Shown here: positions 25,053-34,035 of the stretch, piece by piece
Numbering within the stretch: the stretch's first letter is position 1
How the letters are laid out: each line of letters begins with the position of its first letter
NCBI RefSeq assembly: GCF_016587415.1
Contig: NZ_BNJI01000003.1
Span: forward strand, 1,798,001 to 1,862,000
Length of the DNA stretch: 64,000 nt
Origin: Ktedonobacter sp. SOSP1-85
GTDB lineage: Bacteria; Chloroflexota; Ktedonobacteria; Ktedonobacterales; Ktedonobacteraceae
Direction: 5' to 3'
Notes under the pieces: generated by a model
The model's input: only the letters and a program-made list of their open reading frames with translations
What the model was told of the DNA's origin: nothing
Databases searched by the model: none
Translations under genes and position numbers: made by a program

Positions 25053-25940
25053 TTATTTTCCGGCGAGGAGGGCCATGACGGGCGCGAAGTTCTCCATCTG
25101 ACCTTCGTAGACCTGGAGATACGAGAAGCCAAAGCGCTCGCGCTGCTCAAGGAGATGTGCGACAGCCTGTTCTGTCGTAAACGCCTGTTTAGGTATGGGT
25201 GGTCCTCCAGCCAATGGAGCAAGCTCGCTGATACTATCGCTAATCTGCATATGATAGATGGTTTGGCTCAACTCAAGCTCGGAGAAACGCTCTCCCGCGG
25301 CCTCGCGAATCCAGGCCAATTTTTGCTCCAGGGTCGCATCAGATGGGCCTGGTCCACGCCCAGTAAATTTGGATCCAATGGCGATGATATCGGCCTCCCT
25401 GGCGGCCAGTTTGAGCATGCGTTCGCCTGCTCCCGCGACGAGAAGGGGTGGCCGTCCCTGCTGCAAGGGGCCGGTAAAGCCCTTAACGTCACGCAGGGTA
25501 TAGTGCTTGCCTGTAAAATTGACGACCTCTTCTGCAAAGAGGCGCCTGGTAATCTGAAGCGTCTCTTCAAGGCGCGCGACCCGTGTGCCTGCCTTGGGAA
25601 AATCTATGCCTAGTTGCCGGGCCTCGGCTTCTCCGACGCCAGCTCCCAGCCCCAACTCAAAGCGGCTATCAGAGAGGAGGGCGAGTGTTGCCGCCTCTCG
25701 GGCGAGGATAACGGGATGGCGATATTCATTGGAGAAGACATAGCTCCCCACATGCAGAGATATGGTGGCCTCAGCGGCCGTGGCCAGGGCCGTGAGGGGC
25801 GCGAGACTGCCAATATTGGCGCGGTCTGGTATGAGCAACGTGGCATATCCCAATGTCTCAACCTTGCGGGCAGTTTCAATCCAGGCACGATGCGATTGCG
25901 CATATGCAGCAACGACACCGAAACGAAATGGACGTGGCAT
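25053..25940 (-). CDS. LLM-class (luciferase-like) F420-dependent oxidoreductase
   Basis: A 295-residue flavin/F420 TIM-barrel oxidoreductase. Signatures are FRFGVVAAYAQSHRAWIETARKVE, LLIPDRAN, the HPVILAREAATLALLSDSRFELGLGAG block that lines the cofactor site, and PPLLVAGAGERMLKLAAREADII. This layout matches the TIGR03621-like F420-dependent group. The substrate is unknown. It is divergent from a TetR gene with about 117 bases between, so the TetR protein probably controls it. Confidence 0.9.
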   Translation of the reverse strand: MPRPFRFGVVAAYAQSHRAWIETARKVETLGYATLLIPDRANIGSLAPLTALATAAEATISLHVGSYVFSNEYRHPVILAREAATLALLSDSRFELGLGAGVGEAEARQLGIDFPKAGTRVARLEETLQITRRLFAEEVVNFTGKHYTLRDVKGFTGPLQQGRPPLLVAGAGERMLKLAAREADIIAIGSKFTGRGPGPSDATLEQKLAWIREAAGERFSELELSQTIYHMQISDSISELAPLAGGPPIPKQAFTTEQAVAHLLEQRERFGFSYLQVYEGQMENFAPVMALLAGK

Positions 25941-26057
25941 GCTGATACACTCCTCTCTTTACTCTCTCTTGCGCGAAGAATATTATATAGACAAACTGCT
26001 TAATTAATTTAGATAGGCAGACTATACAATAAAAATATGAGAGGTGTCAAGGCAACT

Positions 26058-26681
26058 ATGAGTCCGCGCCCTTATCGTCTTGGTCAGAGACAGGCTGCAA
26101 CTGAACAGACGCGAAACCGTATTCTCACCGCTGCGCGTGAGCTACTGATGTCAGATGAAGGCATATCTGGTTTCTCCATTGACGCCGTTGCGCGCCAGGC
26201 AGACGTCGCCAGGATGACAGTCTATCATCAGTTTGGCTCTAAAACGGGCCTGCTTGAAGCGCTTTGTGACTCGCTTGCGACCTCTGGTGGCATGGAGCAA
26301 TTAGCCTCTGCCTTTCGCCAGGCGGACCCCTTCGATGCCCTGGATACATATATTGCCGTTTTTGCTCGTTTCTGGCAGGCGGATCGCCTGGTGACGCGCA
26401 GGTTGCGAGGATTGGCCGCACTCGACCCAGAATTTGAACAAGTTATCCGGGCGCGCGACGAGCGGCGACGCAAGGGTTTGCATGTACTCGTCCAGCGTTT
26501 TGAAGAGCAGCAGAGCCCTCCTGCTCTTCAGACCCACGAGGATATCGTCAATATGCTCTACACATTGCTTAGTTTTGAGTGTTTTGACACTCTGGCCGGG
26601 CCAGCGCGCCCTATAGAGGAGGTTGTACCTGCGATACAGCGCTTGGCGCGTGCTGCGTTAGCATCTGGCAAGGCAATGTAG
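26058..26681 (+). CDS. TetR-family transcriptional regulator
   Basis: A 207-residue TetR regulator. The N-terminal DNA-binding domain reads RNRILTAARELLMSDEGISGFSIDAVARQADVARMTVYHQFGSKTGLLEALCD, here noted as residues 18-70 with the recognition helix around VARMTVYHQF. The C-terminal ligand domain is a variable helical region. The start ATG 26058 is favoured over ATG 26037 because of GAGGTG and AAGG just upstream. It is divergent from the LLM oxidoreductase gene, and the gap contains an AT-rich TTAATTAA palindrome at about 26001 that could form part of an operator. Confidence 0.88.
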   Translation: MSPRPYRLGQRQAATEQTRNRILTAARELLMSDEGISGFSIDAVARQADVARMTVYHQFGSKTGLLEALCDSLATSGGMEQLASAFRQADPFDALDTYIAVFARFWQADRLVTRRLRGLAALDPEFEQVIRARDERRRKGLHVLVQRFEEQQSPPALQTHEDIVNMLYTLLSFECFDTLAGPARPIEEVVPAIQRLARAALASGKAM

Positions 26682-26698
26682 AGCACAGTTTTTTATAG

Positions 26699-28561
26699 GT
26701 GCATACCATAAAGGGGGATACTTTTTCTGGAAAGCTTGCTTCCTTCAAAGAGGCCAAAGTGCTTGGCACAAAGAATGTGAAGGTGATTGACTTGATAAGC
26801 AGCCATGAACAGGCGGAACTCAATACATTGTTTAATGCGGTATTCGTATCCTTGAATGAAGGTGTTCTGATCTACACACTGCAAGGTGTAATCGTACATG
26901 CCAATGTCGCCGCATTACAGCTCTTTGGAGTGCAAGCAGAAATGGTGCTGGGAAAGACCTATCAGCAGTTTATCGACGAATTAAAAATGCAAGAGGCAGA
27001 GTGTCACCTTCCTGTTGTAGACCAGGATAAACTAACTGGTGCCTTCAAAAATGAACCGTTCCTGGCCGCCCAGCAGGGCGATATCGCGATCCAAACACGG
27101 ACTAAAGGGGAGATTCACGTTCACCTTACCAGTGCGCCACTCTATAATCAACAGGGGAATTTAATAGGCGGGTATATGCTTTTTCACGATATAAGTGAAA
27201 AGCATCAGAAGGAGTGCCATACACTGCAGGCATTTACCTCATTATTGACACTGGTCGAGAGGTTAGCAGCCATCCCAGGGCAGGAAGAGCACACATGTGA
27301 AGAGATGGCTGAGGGAATTTCACCTGTCCTTGTTGCAGGCCAGGCTCTGGCTGATGTCATTGCCCAGGTTGTGGATTGCAGGTATGTAGATGTCTTTGCT
27401 TTGTCTGGCCCTGATGCGCGACAGCATCTACTAGGTACAGGCAATTTGACGTTTGAGCAGACGCAACGCTTACAGTTGGAAACTGAGCAGGCGCCTCTTG
27501 CCGATTATATTAGCACTGAAAAAATTGCACGCTTGCATGCCAACGAAGTTGTTTTGCTTGACCTGCAAAAGCAGCCTTATGTTAAACCGCACTCAAGTTT
27601 TGGTGCTCGCTATCGCTTGCTGGCGCCCATGGTGCTTCATGGACAATTGATAGGTCTTTTTATCATCGCAAAGATGGAAGAGGAATTTCCCTGCGTTGAG
27701 TGTGCCTACACAGAGGAAGAGATCGCCCTGGCCAAGGCCGTAGCTAAATTAACGGCCCTGGTGATCGCACAGGTGCGTTTGCTAGAGTCGTGTGCGACAG
27801 AGAACGCCAAAAAACAGGCACTACAAGAGCTGAATAAGCACTACGATGAGTTTATCTCTATTGCCAGCCATGAGCTAAGAACGCCGCTGACCACGATTAA
27901 AGGCAATGTGGAACTGGCACTGCGGCGCTTGAAGAAGTTCAGACAGCAGGAAGACTCCCGAGAACTCCAGACCCCGCTTGAACGTATCCAGATCCCGCTT
28001 GATTATGCGCTCCAACGCTCGCAGGTGCAGGAGCGAATGATTAGTGAACTATTGGATGCCTCACGTATACAGGCCAGGAAGTTAATTGTTGTAAGGAAAC
28101 CCTGTAACCTGGTGGAAATAGTTCGCAATGCTGTTGCAGATTCGAGACAGGCCGCACCTGATCGGAGTATACAGCTTACGCTTCCAGATGAGGATACACT
28201 ACTCGTTGAGGCTGATGCTGATCGTATTGGCCAGGTGCTGCTCAACTATCTGACCAATGCGCTTAAGTACTCAGAGGCTCATCAGCCTGTGTTTGTAACG
28301 CTAGCCAAAGAGGAGACATGCGCGAGAGTATCTGTACGTGATCATGGGCAGGGTCTTGCCTCAGAGGCGCAGGCGCAGGTTTGGAAACGTTTCTATCGTG
28401 TGCCTGGCGTCGAGGTGCAGTATGGCTCTGGCACAGGCCTGGGCCTGGGCCTCTTTATCTGCCGAGAGATCATTGAGAGTCATGAGGGACAGGTAGGAGT
28501 TGATAGCCAGCCAGGAGAGGGTTCGATCTTCTGGTTCACCCTACCATTAGCCACGCTTTAA
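26699..28561 (+). CDS. Soluble PAS-GAF sensor histidine kinase (orphan)
   Basis: A 620-residue histidine kinase without membrane segments. Order: a PAS domain at about 40-165 (GVLIYTLQGVIVHANVAAL), a GAF-like domain at about 180-365, a HisKA domain with FISIASHELRTPLTTIKGN (phospho-acceptor His near residue 391), and a HATPase domain with the N box LLNYLTNALKYS, the G1 box VRDHGQGL and the G2 region GTGLGLGLFICREIIESH. No response regulator gene is adjacent, so its partner is elsewhere. The start is uncertain: GTG 26699 gives the longest frame but has a weak ribosome-binding site. Confidence 0.9.
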   Translation: MHTIKGDTFSGKLASFKEAKVLGTKNVKVIDLISSHEQAELNTLFNAVFVSLNEGVLIYTLQGVIVHANVAALQLFGVQAEMVLGKTYQQFIDELKMQEAECHLPVVDQDKLTGAFKNEPFLAAQQGDIAIQTRTKGEIHVHLTSAPLYNQQGNLIGGYMLFHDISEKHQKECHTLQAFTSLLTLVERLAAIPGQEEHTCEEMAEGISPVLVAGQALADVIAQVVDCRYVDVFALSGPDARQHLLGTGNLTFEQTQRLQLETEQAPLADYISTEKIARLHANEVVLLDLQKQPYVKPHSSFGARYRLLAPMVLHGQLIGLFIIAKMEEEFPCVECAYTEEEIALAKAVAKLTALVIAQVRLLESCATENAKKQALQELNKHYDEFISIASHELRTPLTTIKGNVELALRRLKKFRQQEDSRELQTPLERIQIPLDYALQRSQVQERMISELLDASRIQARKLIVVRKPCNLVEIVRNAVADSRQAAPDRSIQLTLPDEDTLLVEADADRIGQVLLNYLTNALKYSEAHQPVFVTLAKEETCARVSVRDHGQGLASEAQAQVWKRFYRVPGVEVQYGSGTGLGLGLFICREIIESHEGQVGVDSQPGEGSIFWFTLPLATL

Positions 28562-28640
28562 GAGGGTATGGTCGTTTTTCGAGAAATTCTTGACGCAGAT
28601 GATGCAGACTGGTATAGTTAGGCACGGAGAGTATCTCCTG

Positions 28641-28724
28641 TTCCCTGGTAACTGGCGATAAGAGTGGAAGAACCACAAGGGAGCCTGGGAATAAGCAGTA
28701 GACAGTCGCTCGCCTGGGCTGCTT
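28641..28724 (+). ncRNA. ZTP/ZMP riboswitch (pfl motif) upstream of glyA
   Basis: The leader of glyA carries the hallmark pfl pieces in order: GGTAACTGGCG (28647-28657), a small stem GTGG-AAGAA-CCAC, GGGAGC (28679-28684), and CGCCTGGGC (28711-28719). P1 can form between TTCCCTGG (28641-28648) and CCTGGGAA (28684-28691), P3 between AAGCAG and CTGCTT, and the pseudoknot between GGCG and CGCC. ZTP riboswitches sense the alarmone ZTP/ZMP made when 10-formyl-tetrahydrofolate is short, and glyA is a known target. The expression platform between 28725 and the start codon is not obvious. Confidence 0.85.
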
Positions 28725-28767
28725 CACCTATGTTATGTTTTGATAGCAAAGGGAGGAGCACCTATTT

Positions 28768-30276
28768 ATGACGATCAATGCAACGCCCACCACGTTTCTT
28801 GTCCGCTACCTGCAAGCGCTCAATGGAGCTATCCCCAACTCAGCCGCCGCGGCTTTTTATGCCTCGCTCGACCAGGTCAACAGTGTCTCGCCGACCATCG
28901 CAGCATCCATCATAAAGGAGCTACAGGACCAGCGCCAGAACCTGAAGTTAATCGCTAGCGAGAACTATAGCTCCCTGGCGACGCAGTTTGCTATGGGCAA
29001 CCTCTTGACCGATAAGTATGCTGAAGGGCATCCTTACCATCGTTTCTATGCTGGCTGTGATAATGTCGACGCCATTGAGGCCGAGGCGGTAGAACTGGCG
29101 TGTTCGCTTTTTGGTGCGGAGCATGCCTATGTCCAGCCTCATTCGGGTGCCGATGCCAACCTGGTGGCCTTCCTGGCCATCCTCTCAAGCAAAGCCCAGA
29201 AGCCTTTGCTTGAAAGCCTGAATATCGAGAATATCTCCACAGCCTCCCGTGATGACTGGAATAAGGTGCGAGCTACCGTGCAGAATCAGCGCCTGCTCGC
29301 GCTCGATTACTACTCCGGAGGGCACCTGACGCATGGCTACCGGCATAACGTCTCCAGCACGCTCTTCGATGTCTATTCTTACACCGTCGATCAAGAGAGC
29401 GGCCTGATTGACCTGGACCAGTTGCGCGAGCAGCTACACGAGGTGCGTCCACTGATCCTGCTGGCAGGCTACAGCGCTTATCCACGCAAGTTGAATTTCG
29501 CCAAGATGCGTGAGATGGCCGACGAGGTGGGCGCGATCCTGATGGTAGACATGGCACACTTCGCGGGCCTGGTGGCGGGCAAGGTCTTTACCTGCGAGTA
29601 CAATCCCATTCCCTACGCGCATGTTGTGACCAGTACCACGCATAAGACCTTGCGTGGCCCGCGTGGTGGCCTGGTGCTGTGTAAGCAAGAGTTCGCCGAG
29701 TGGGTTGACAAGGGTTGTCCCGCGATTCTGGGCGGTCCGCTCCCGCATGTACTGGCCGCCAAGGCAGTCGCCTTCCGCGAGGCAAGCAAGCCAGAGTTTG
29801 AGACTTATGCGCATGCCATTGTCGAGAACTCCCAGGCCCTGGCCCAGGCATGCATCGATGAGGGCCTCCAGGTACCTACCGGTGGCACCGACAATCACCT
29901 GCTGCTCCTTAATGTGGCGCAGAGTTTTGGTCTCACAGGCCGCCAGGCTGAGGCGGCGCTCCGGGATTGCCAAATCACGCTCAATCGCAACTCGTTACCC
30001 TTTGACGTCAACGGCCCCTGGTATACCAGTGGTTTGCGTCTAGGTACGCCAGCCCTGACTACGCTGGGCATGGGGGGTTCAGAGATGCGCGAGATCGCGA
30101 GCATTATCAAATACGTGCTGTCACACACCAAGCCCAGTGTGACCGCCAGTGGCAAGACCAGCCTCGCCAAGTACGTCCTGGATGAGAGTGTGCAGGCCGC
30201 GGCGCGCAAGCGCGTCGATGATCTGCTCTCACAGTATCCCCTCTATCCCGAACTGGATACCACCCTACTCGCTTAA
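28768..30276 (+). CDS. glyA: Serine hydroxymethyltransferase, long form
   Basis: A 502-residue PLP enzyme that converts serine and tetrahydrofolate to glycine and 5,10-methylene-tetrahydrofolate. Conserved segments are LKLIASENYSS, TDKYAEGHPYHRFYAGCDNVD, VQPHSGADANLVAF, the PLP-lysine segment STTHKTLRGPRGG (Lys near residue 293), and GLRLGTPALTTLGMG. It is about 80 residues longer than the usual 415-420, with an insertion around residues 140-190 and an extended N-terminus; long forms are known in Chlamydia and some other phyla. GGGAGGAG lies before ATG 28768. Expression is probably controlled by the ZTP riboswitch just upstream. Confidence 0.97.
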   Translation: MTINATPTTFLVRYLQALNGAIPNSAAAAFYASLDQVNSVSPTIAASIIKELQDQRQNLKLIASENYSSLATQFAMGNLLTDKYAEGHPYHRFYAGCDNVDAIEAEAVELACSLFGAEHAYVQPHSGADANLVAFLAILSSKAQKPLLESLNIENISTASRDDWNKVRATVQNQRLLALDYYSGGHLTHGYRHNVSSTLFDVYSYTVDQESGLIDLDQLREQLHEVRPLILLAGYSAYPRKLNFAKMREMADEVGAILMVDMAHFAGLVAGKVFTCEYNPIPYAHVVTSTTHKTLRGPRGGLVLCKQEFAEWVDKGCPAILGGPLPHVLAAKAVAFREASKPEFETYAHAIVENSQALAQACIDEGLQVPTGGTDNHLLLLNVAQSFGLTGRQAEAALRDCQITLNRNSLPFDVNGPWYTSGLRLGTPALTTLGMGGSEMREIASIIKYVLSHTKPSVTASGKTSLAKYVLDESVQAAARKRVDDLLSQYPLYPELDTTLLA

Positions 30277-30291
30277 GCGCTTTGCATGGTT

Positions 30292-30356
30292 CGACGCTAC
30301 TAAAGTACGCGTCTACATATACATATCCTATGTAGACGCGTACTTTAGTAGCGTCG
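30292..30356. terminator. 28-bp perfect inverted repeat between glyA and the aminotransferase gene
   Basis: Arms 30292-30319 and 30329-30356 are perfect complements with a 9-base loop. It belongs to the same sequence family as the repeat at 47528-47597, with shared arms such as CGCGTCTACATA and TTTAG. It lies between convergent genes and can act as a terminator both ways. Confidence 0.8.
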
Positions 30357-30369
30357 TCCCTTTTTCAAT

Positions 30370-31533
30370 TTACTGTACAAAAATGGCGTGGAGGGCAGTC
30401 AGGAGGCGCTCGACATCGGCGGGGCTGTTGTAGCCCTGGATGGAGAGGCGAATATAACGATGGTTATTCCAGACGACGACGGGCATCTCGATGTGCCATG
30501 TCTCGCGCAGGGTGCGTTGTAGTGCCAGGGGATCGCCATCGGGCACCTGGATGGTACACATCTGACCCAACCAGTTCTCAGAACAGATAAGCTGGGTGCC
30601 AAGCAGCGAAGCAATCTCCTGGCGCGCCGAGGCCGCTAGCTCATGACAGGCGGCGCGTACGGCGTCCCAGTTGTGCTCTTGCTGAAAGGCGATGGCGGCG
30701 GGAACGCTAAGGAAGGCCGCAGGATCATCCGTGCCAACCCAGCCAAAATAATCCTGAAAGCTTGAGATGCCAGGTTTCAGGCTTTCATAGCCCCAGCTGA
30801 CGATTAGAGGCTGCAGGAGGGATTGGTGCTCGGGTGAGGCATAGAGGAACGCGGACCCCTTGGGCGCGCAGAGCCATTTATGACAGTTGCCAATGTAGAA
30901 GTCCGCGCCGATCTCTTCGAGGTTCAGGGAAATCTGTCCTGGCGCGTGTGCTCCATCGATGACGGTAAGGATACCGGCCTCACGGGCGCGCTGACAGATC
31001 TTTGCCACGGGGAAGATCAGCGCCGTGGGCGAGGTGATGTGGCTGATGAAGATCACCTTTGTACGAGGTGTTACTCCCTGCCAGAACTGCTCAACCATCT
31101 CCTCTTCGCTCTCGAGCGGGAGGGGGATTGGCTGATTGATATAACTCATTCCTCTCTGGGTGCAGAGAAAGCGCCAGGTACGGTCTGAAGCTCCATACTC
31201 GTGATCGGTAGCCAGCACCTCATCTCCAGGTCCAAGCTGAAGCGAGCGCGCGACGATATTGACGCCTGCCGTTGTATTGGGCACAAAGACCAGATGATCA
31301 GCCTGTGTTCCCAGGTAAGTAGCCAGGGGTAGGCGGGCTTCGCGCAACAGATCATCTATGCGCCGACCCAGAAACTCAACGGGATCTGCCTCCAAAGCGC
31401 TTTGCCACTGTTGATAGGTCGCGAAGACGGGGCGAGGGCATGCGCCAAAGCTGCCATGGTTCAAGAAGGTAATGTCGGGTCGCACCTGAAAGTGTTCAGC
31501 CGCCACCGGGAGAAGAAGTTGCTTAACGCTCAT
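30370..31533 (-). CDS. Class V aminotransferase-fold PLP enzyme, isopenicillin-N epimerase-like
   Basis: A 387-residue PLP enzyme of the NifS/CefD group. Signatures are ITFLNHGSFGACPRPV, FVPNTTAGVNIVARSL, EYGASDRTW, IFISHITSPTALIFPV, the TVIDGAHAPGQISL block, and the PLP-lysine segment YIGNCHKWLCAPKGSAFLY. This is the usual pattern of proteins annotated as isopenicillin N epimerase-like; most are in fact cysteine desulfurase/lyase-like enzymes or tailoring enzymes of unknown substrate. The start ATG 31533 is preferred because AAAGGAA lies upstream; 22 further codons are open. It is probably transcribed alone. Confidence 0.88.
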   Translation of the reverse strand: MSVKQLLLPVAAEHFQVRPDITFLNHGSFGACPRPVFATYQQWQSALEADPVEFLGRRIDDLLREARLPLATYLGTQADHLVFVPNTTAGVNIVARSLQLGPGDEVLATDHEYGASDRTWRFLCTQRGMSYINQPIPLPLESEEEMVEQFWQGVTPRTKVIFISHITSPTALIFPVAKICQRAREAGILTVIDGAHAPGQISLNLEEIGADFYIGNCHKWLCAPKGSAFLYASPEHQSLLQPLIVSWGYESLKPGISSFQDYFGWVGTDDPAAFLSVPAAIAFQQEHNWDAVRAACHELAASARQEIASLLGTQLICSENWLGQMCTIQVPDGDPLALQRTLRETWHIEMPVVVWNNHRYIRLSIQGYNSPADVERLLTALHAIFVQ

Positions 31534-32149
31534 AAATAAAGGGTTCCTTTCGCCTGGGATTTTTGTGATACCTCGCGCCTGCGGCGCTCTCTCTTGCACA
31601 TTGCGTCTTTAAGCGAGGTTACTTCCTTCATCATACCGCCACTCACACTAATTTTCCACTCCCTTATGAGGGTAAGGGGTGATGTGCGCCGCAGGCGAGA
31701 AGGCTTTCCTGAAGAATGAGTACGTTTAGTCGATTTAATTAAGAAAGATAACGATCAGGCATGCTTTATTTTTACATTACTGTTGAGTGAATTTACAAGA
31801 ATTTGCGAGTTTTTTTAAAATACAGCAAATTGCTGTGAGATTTTTTATTGAGACTACGTAATATAATACAGAAGTCACAAGAAGGTGCTCTATTTCTATC
31901 GCTTATCAAACTATAGAATCTGTCAGAGCAAATTTCTTCGAGATATCTACACCTGTTGATTGATGCTTGCTGTCAATTCATCGAAGATAGACATAAGCAT
32001 AGTCTTCTTAGCTCCGACGCTATCAAACTATGACACCTACCATCGAGCATAATTGCTCATTGTGCTTTATAGTTTTTTGTTCTGCTTCTATTTATAAAAT
32101 ATAAGTGAGCAAAGGTTTTTCGCGTTTCTAAAACAAGGAGTAATGACTT
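31534..32149. other. 616-base AT-rich divergent intergenic region
   Basis: It separates the aminotransferase and the OppA-like lipoprotein genes. GCGCCGCAGGCGC-type small palindromes occur at 31575-31587 (minus) and 31686-31697. A symmetric ACAGCA-AAT-TGCTGT lies at 31822-31836 and a TATAAT at 31862-31867. No coding frame is convincing. The long leader from about 31870 to 32149 is AT-rich without a recognised RNA. Confidence 0.55.
31822..31836. promoter_or_regulatory. Palindrome ACAGCA-aat-TGCTGT, candidate operator of the OppA-like gene
   Basis: Six-base perfect arms with a three-base centre, placed about 25 bases upstream of a TATAAT box in the promoter region of the substrate-binding protein gene. 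Function is inferred from symmetry and position. Confidence 0.35.
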
Positions 32150-33904
32150 ATGTTTTCTCGCAAGCGAGTGGCTGGCCGCTTCCTACCCGCTTTGTTTGTT
32201 TTGCTTGCGGTGCTCATCTCTGCCTGTGGCGGTAGTACAGGTAGTTCGAGTGCAGGCACTAAACTCTCTGATGATAAACAGATCTTTGTCTATCCACTAA
32301 GAGGCATATCTGATGTCGCAACCCTGGACCCGGGTCTCTCTACTGATACTGCATCTGCACAAGCTATTCAGATGATGTTCACGGGCCTTGTCCAGTTGGA
32401 CGATAACCTCAAGGTCAAGCCTCAGCTGGCTGAGTCCTATTCCGTTGCCTCCGATGGCGTGACCTGGACCTTCAAGCTGCGCCAGGGCACTAAATTTAGC
32501 GATGGCAACCCCATCACTGCTGACGACGTGGTCTATAGCATTGACCGCGCGCTCAAGCCTGAGCTGAAGTCGACGGTTGCGCCCTCGTATCTGGCCCTGG
32601 TCAAAGATTCGGATAAGCGCTTTGCTGGCAAGGTGCCTACCCTGATCGGCGATAGTCTCTTTGCTCCCGATCCCACGACCGTGAAGATCGTGACCAACCA
32701 GAAGGCTCAGTATTTCCTGGATGCGCTGACTTATCCAACCTCCTACGTTGTGGAGAAGAGCTTCGTCGAGAAATATGGCGATCAGAAATGGACTAATCAC
32801 CTGAGTGAAGGTGGCGCCTCTGGCCCCTTCAAGCTGGAGAAGCATATCAGCGGTCAGCAGATCAGCTTTGTACCTAATGAGAACTATTATAATGCCAAGC
32901 CGCAGCTGAAGAAGGTTGTCTTCCCCTTCTATAAAGATGCCCAGACGGTCTACAAGGCGTATAAGTCCAACCAGGTCGATCTCTCGGGCGTTCCCGGACC
33001 CAACCTGGATGAGGCACGCGCCATGCCTAACCAGCAGTACCACCAGTCGCCTATCCTGGCCATCTACTACTATGGCATGAACTACCTGGCCAAACCCTTC
33101 AATAACATCAAGATCCGCCAGGCCTTCGCGCTCTCTATCGACCGCGATACGCTTGCCCATAGCATCTACAAAGATCGCGTGGCGCCAACCAATCATATCG
33201 TTCCTCAGGGCATGCCTGGTTATAACCAGAATCTAACTGGCCCTGCCGGTGTGTCAAGCACCAAAGGCGATAAAACCCTGGCCAAGCAGCTCTTCCAGGA
33301 AGGTATGCAGGAAGAGGGTTATACCACCGCTAACTTCCCGCAGGTCTCTCTGACGGTTGCCACCAGCGGTTCAGCCGCCGCCAAGAACGAGTTCCAGTAT
33401 GTGCAGCAGCAGTGGAAAGATGCCCTGGGCGTCAATGTCACCATCAACGACGAGGACTTTAACAAGCTTCTCGACGATGAGGTGCAGACCGTTGGCAGCG
33501 CCAAAGGCCTCCAGATCTGGAGCGCGGGCTGGGTTGCTGACTATCCCGATCCCCAGGACTGGACCGACTTGCTCTTTGGTAAGGGATCAAGCAACAACCA
33601 GGTCAACTATGGCCTGGGCAGCAACAAAACCGCTGTGGCGCAGCAGGCCAACCAGGACGCGATGGTCAAAGCCAATACCATCGTCGACCAGACCAGCCGC
33701 ATGGCACAGTACAACCAGATTGAGCAGAAGCTCATCAATGATGTTGCCTGGGCGCCGACCTACCAGTCAGCGGTCAGCTATGTGCTCAAGCCCTGCGTGA
33801 AGGGTTGGGTAGACAACGCGCAGAACATGACCCCACCAGATGACTGGGCGAACATCTACAAGACCACCGATTCTTCTTGTGCCAACACCAATTCGTACAA
33901 GTAA
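32150..33904 (+). CDS. OppA/DppA-type (SBP family 5) substrate-binding lipoprotein
   Basis: A 584-residue extracellular solute-binding protein of ABC peptide importers. It has a lipoprotein signal with lipobox LISAC (Cys26) followed by a GGSTGSSSAG linker. Family 5 signatures follow: ATLDPGLSTD, MFTGLVQLDDNLKVKPQLAESYSVASDGVTWTF, FSDGNPITADDVVYSIDRAL, and FNNIKIRQAFALSIDRD. The C-terminus ends in the usual PPDDWANIYK. No permease or ATPase gene is nearby, so it is an orphan that must share a transporter or act as a sensor. AAGGAG lies before ATG 32150. A strong terminator follows. Confidence 0.95.
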   Translation: MFSRKRVAGRFLPALFVLLAVLISACGGSTGSSSAGTKLSDDKQIFVYPLRGISDVATLDPGLSTDTASAQAIQMMFTGLVQLDDNLKVKPQLAESYSVASDGVTWTFKLRQGTKFSDGNPITADDVVYSIDRALKPELKSTVAPSYLALVKDSDKRFAGKVPTLIGDSLFAPDPTTVKIVTNQKAQYFLDALTYPTSYVVEKSFVEKYGDQKWTNHLSEGGASGPFKLEKHISGQQISFVPNENYYNAKPQLKKVVFPFYKDAQTVYKAYKSNQVDLSGVPGPNLDEARAMPNQQYHQSPILAIYYYGMNYLAKPFNNIKIRQAFALSIDRDTLAHSIYKDRVAPTNHIVPQGMPGYNQNLTGPAGVSSTKGDKTLAKQLFQEGMQEEGYTTANFPQVSLTVATSGSAAAKNEFQYVQQQWKDALGVNVTINDEDFNKLLDDEVQTVGSAKGLQIWSAGWVADYPDPQDWTDLLFGKGSSNNQVNYGLGSNKTAVAQQANQDAMVKANTIVDQTSRMAQYNQIEQKLINDVAWAPTYQSAVSYVLKPCVKGWVDNAQNMTPPDDWANIYKTTDSSCANTNSYK

Positions 33905-33935
33905 GTCGGAACCCTAGCCCTCACAGAGGGCAGGC

Positions 33936-33975
33936 AAAGAGGCATCCCGGATATACCATCCGGGATGCCTCTTTT
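33936..33975 (+). terminator. Rho-independent terminator of the OppA-like gene
   Basis: AAGAGGCATCCCGGA pairs with TCCGGGATGCCTCTT around a seven-base loop and is followed by a T run, so this is a classic intrinsic terminator. Confidence 0.9.
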
Positions 33976-33979
33976 TGTG

Positions 33980-34030
33980 GACCGACGCTGGAGGCGACGC
34001 TGCGGGGGCGGCGCGTGCTTTAGCAGCGCC
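33980..34030. repeat. Degenerate copy of the 30292/47528 palindrome family
   Basis: The 19-base segment GGCGCGTGCTTTAGCAGCG (34010-34028) is identical to 47574-47592 in the right arm of the inverted repeat at 47528-47597. The left arm is only partly recognisable (CCGACGCTG near 33982). Confidence 0.5.
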
Positions 34031-34035
34031 GTTAA

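Noticed and set aside
31840..31867. TTGAGA and TATAAT as a promoter for the OppA-like gene
   Set aside because: The spacing is only 8 bases, too short for a sigma-70 pair; the TATAAT alone may still be used with another -35.
32297..33196. 299-codon open frame on the minus strand
   Set aside because: Antisense to the well-supported OppA-like gene and without any family signature.
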